Part shown: piece by piece, positions 60,891 to 64,000 of the stretch
Position numbering within the stretch: the stretch's first letter is position 1
Layout: each line of letters begins with the position of its first letter
NCBI RefSeq assembly: GCF_036898095.1
Contig: NC_090729.1
Span: forward strand, 156,891,495-156,955,494
Direction: 5' to 3'
Length of the DNA stretch: 64,000 bases
Source of the DNA: Palaemon carinicauda
Lineage: Eukaryota; Arthropoda; Malacostraca; Decapoda; Palaemonidae
Position numbers and translations under genes: made by a program
Notes under the pieces: generated by a model
Seen by the model: the letters and a program-made list of their open reading frames with translations, nothing else
Database searches by the model: none
What the model was told of the DNA's origin: nothing

Positions 60891-61621
60891 CCAGTCTCTA
60901 AATACCTCCCATTTCGACTGATAGATCCTGATGGTAGAGGATCTTCTAGCCCTCGCGATCGCTCTAGCTGCCTCCTTCGAAAACCCTCGAGCTCAAGAGA
61001 GTCTTTCGATAGTCTGAAGGCAGTTAGACGAAGCGTGGGGAGGCTTTGATAAACTCTCTTTACGTGAGGCTGTCGCAAGAGATCCATCCGTAACGGCAGA
61101 CTTCTTGGAACGTCTACCAGCCATAGAAGTACCTCTGTGAACCACTCTCTCGCGGGCCAGAGTGGAGCAACCAATGTCAACCTGGTCCCTTCGTGAAAGG
61201 TGAACTTCTGCAGCACCTTGTTTAGGATCTTGAAAGGTGGAAAGGCATAAACGTCCAGGTGAGACCAGTCCAGCAGGAAAGCGTCTATGTGGGCTGCCTC
61301 TGGATCTGGAACTGGAAAGCAGTAAGTCGAGAGCCTCTTTGTCAGAGAAGTCGCAAAAAGATCTATGGTGAGTTGACCCCATGTCATCCATAGCTTCTCG
61401 CACACAGTCTTATGCAACGTCCACTCCATGGAGATGACTTGTCCTCTTCTGCTGAGGCAGTCCGCCAAGACATTCATTTTTCCTTGCACAAATCTCGCCA
61501 AAGGAGAGATGTTACTTGCCTTAAATGGAGTTCCTTCTGATCCGTGGATCAAAGACCCGAGCATTCCAGACTGTCCAGTGGAGCTCCCTAACCCAAATCC
61601 GATGCATCTGAAACAACACAT
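60891..61621 (-). pseudogene. E5 RNase H end and connector, with internal deletion
   Basis: The frame 60539-61621 reads SPLARFVQGKMNVLADCLSR and then DLFATSLTKRLSTYCFPV, LDVYAFPPFKIL and LVAPLWPAREWF, which is the DIRS connector leading to the recombinase. Compared with E4, the region holding the RNase H Glu box and second Asp box is missing (about 180 bp), between the SDAS-like start near 61610 and the ARF box near 61500. Confidence 0.8.
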
Positions 61622-61725
61622 GGTTTAGGTTCTTGATCGCAAGAGAAAGACCTTCTCGAAGTCTGATGTTGCTGTCCCACCAAGTCAGACATGTCTAAAC
61701 TGAGTTGGAGATTGGGAAAGAGATA

Positions 61726-62446
<721 letters not shown>

Positions 62447-63140
62447 TACTCTCTAAGCCCTTCTCCTTGTTCCAATGGTTTAGGTGAAATTGGAGAGGGC
62501 ATAGGTTGAGTCTCCCCAGAGAGATAAACTACTCCAGCGATGAAAGAGTTCCCACGAGGCTAGTTCAAACTCTTACAGAGCAACTGTTTTTCTCTTGCAA
62601 GTGAAGGACTTTTAACAGAGCTTGTTCCATTCTTGTGGGAGACGAAAAGGCCCGAAAAATCAGACACTGTATCTCCATTCCCAAATAAAGAATAGTCTGG
62701 GATGGGGTACTGTAAGTTACGACTTCTCTACGTTCACTATGAGACCTAGCTCCTTGGTTAGGTTTAATGTCCATTAGAGGCTCTCCAGACAGTGATATAA
62801 TGACGACGCCCTGATTAGCCAGTCGTCAAAATAAAGGGAGGCTCTGAATCCTCAAAAAATGTAGAAAGCTTGCTACATTTTGCAAGGGCCTTGTAAAAAC
62901 AAGAGGAGCAGGAATGAGGCCGAAGTACAGTGCTCGACATTGGTACATTACTTTCCGGTCCACAAACCTCAGATGTTGTTGAAAGTTTGGATGAATCGGA
63001 ATGTGGAAGTATGCATCCTGAAGGTCGAGAGAGACCATCCAGTCGCCTTCCCTTACTGCTGCCAAGACAGATTTGGTAGTCTTCATCGTGAAGTTTGTCT
63101 TGACAATGAACACATTGAGCGCACTTACATCTTAATTACT
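62447..63140 (-). pseudogene. E5 reverse transcriptase, part on the right of the nested element
   Basis: The frame 62826-63113 reads TNFTMKTTKSVLAAVREGDW, then MVSLDLQDAYFHIPIHP and ALYFGLIPAPLVFTRP. The frame 62565-62774 continues with TILYLGMEIQ. The YLDD box would lie near 62815 and is broken by a frame change. The nested transposon lies beyond in the direction of RNase H. Confidence 0.8.
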
Positions 63141-63246
63141 CCTGCAGTGAACGTGGCTGCCAGATCATTGGAGCCATCCCTGATAGCCTTGTTCCTGCAG
63201 TGAACGTGGCTGTCAGATCATTGGAGCCATCCCTGATAGCCTTGTT
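63141..63246. repeat. 53 bp tandem duplication at the gag-RT border of E5
   Basis: The unit beginning cctgcagtgaacgtggctg occurs at about 63141 and 63194, with one or two differences. E4 shows the same arrangement at about 50449-50555 with a unit of about 52 bp, so the duplication predates the split of the two copies. Confidence 0.75.
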
Positions 63247-63300
63247 CATGCATGACATAATTGTACAGCAATACATTGACAGCTGGAGAGACCTTCTTAC

Positions 63301-63936
63301 TTAAGGCTCCCAGGGACCAATCCAACAAATAAAAACTTCAAACGCTCGAAAAACTCCAAACAGGAGATGGTCTAGCTCTGAAGCCGACCATAAAAACTTG
63401 GAGCGTCTCATGGCCAGGCGACGGGGAGAGTCTATGAGGCTTGAGAAGTCTCCCTGGGCAGAGGCAGGAACTCCTAAGCCGAGAACTTCTCCCGTGTCAT
63501 ACCAGACGCTCGCTCTAGAAGCCAGTTTAAAAGGAGGGAAAGCAAAGGCTGTCTCCCCCAAACTCCTCCTGGTGATCAACCAGTCGCCTAGCAAACGTAA
63601 AGCTCTCTTAGAAGAGCGAGAGAGCACTAGCTTAGAAAACGTCGGCTTCGAAGTAGCTAGGCCTAGCGTAAACTCTGACGAAGGCGAACGAGGAGCAGCA
63701 ATTACAAAATGGTCCGGAAAAAGATCCTTAAAAATCAGCATGATTTTTTTAAAGTCCATAGAGGGCTGAGCAGCTTTAGGCTCCTCTCCGTCTGACAAAG
63801 TCCCCAAAGGAATATCAGTAGGAGGAGGATCAGCAACTTCCTCATCTGAAGGAACCTCGTCCGACAATTGCCGAGTCTCATGAAAAGGAGAGACCTGCCG
63901 CGGCGGCAATGCTTGACAGGCAATGTCAACAAGCAA
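63301..63936 (-). pseudogene. E5 gag, partial
   Basis: 211 residues, mixed charge, with an acidic Pro-rich start (EVPSDEEVADPPPTDIPLG) and the block GVPASAQGDFSSLIDSPRRL shared with E4. It ends at a stop at 63301. The upstream gag frame and leader continue past the window end. Whether it is intact cannot be decided here. Confidence 0.65.
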
Positions 63937-64000
63937 AGGAGCAGCAGTAGCAGTAGAGGAAGCGACGTCACGCCGCTGCTGAAAGGACTGAAATCCTTGT

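Overview
The window is eukaryotic nuclear DNA, most likely from a decapod crustacean (shrimp-like). The grounds are spliced genes with GT-AG introns, dense microsatellites, several transposon classes and very many DIRS-type tyrosine-recombinase retroelements, a group known to be abundant in decapods. There are no operons, ribosome binding sites, CRISPR arrays, or rRNA or tRNA genes that I can see. The species assignment is inference.

Two host genes can be read. On the + strand, the C-terminal half of a short-chain dehydrogenase of the 15-hydroxyprostaglandin dehydrogenase type lies in three exons (2751-2924, 3655-3809, 17083-17197). Its last intron is 13.3 kb and holds an 8.7 kb retroelement. 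On the - strand, a Rad6-type ubiquitin-conjugating enzyme (UBE2A/UBE2B, Ubc6) occupies 56529-56609, 33626-33830 and 33132-33260, with a probable last coding exon at 28984-29022 that adds a short acidic tail. Its intron of about 22.7 kb holds three retroelements. The first exons of both genes were not found in the window.

The rest is mostly mobile DNA. Five DIRS-like elements, all on the - strand, show inverted terminal repeats plus an internal complementary region next to the left (3') terminal repeat: E1 3869-12549 (nearly intact gag, RT/RNase H and recombinase frames), E2 18358-23073 (decayed), E3 37509-43812 (decayed), E4 47118-53616 (broken in a few places) and E5 59234 to beyond the window end (same family as E4). 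A sixth relic, E6, lies at about 53898-56340 and is flanked by direct rather than inverted repeats. In E1, E3 and E4 the internal complementary region reads as the two outer ends joined, as expected for elements that replicate through a circle.

Other elements are a truncated LINE at about 30400-31700 (+), pieces of a second LINE type (-) at 32825-33000 and 34085-36060, a LINE tail at 56935-57219, three copies of a dispersed repeat ending in (TAA)n, two TTAA-flanked elements (45121-46650 and 58212-58521), a TA-flanked element nested in E5 (61726-62446), a foldback MITE (16538-16736), a foldback at 58978-59233 and a complex inverted structure built on (GA)n tracts (29760-30389).
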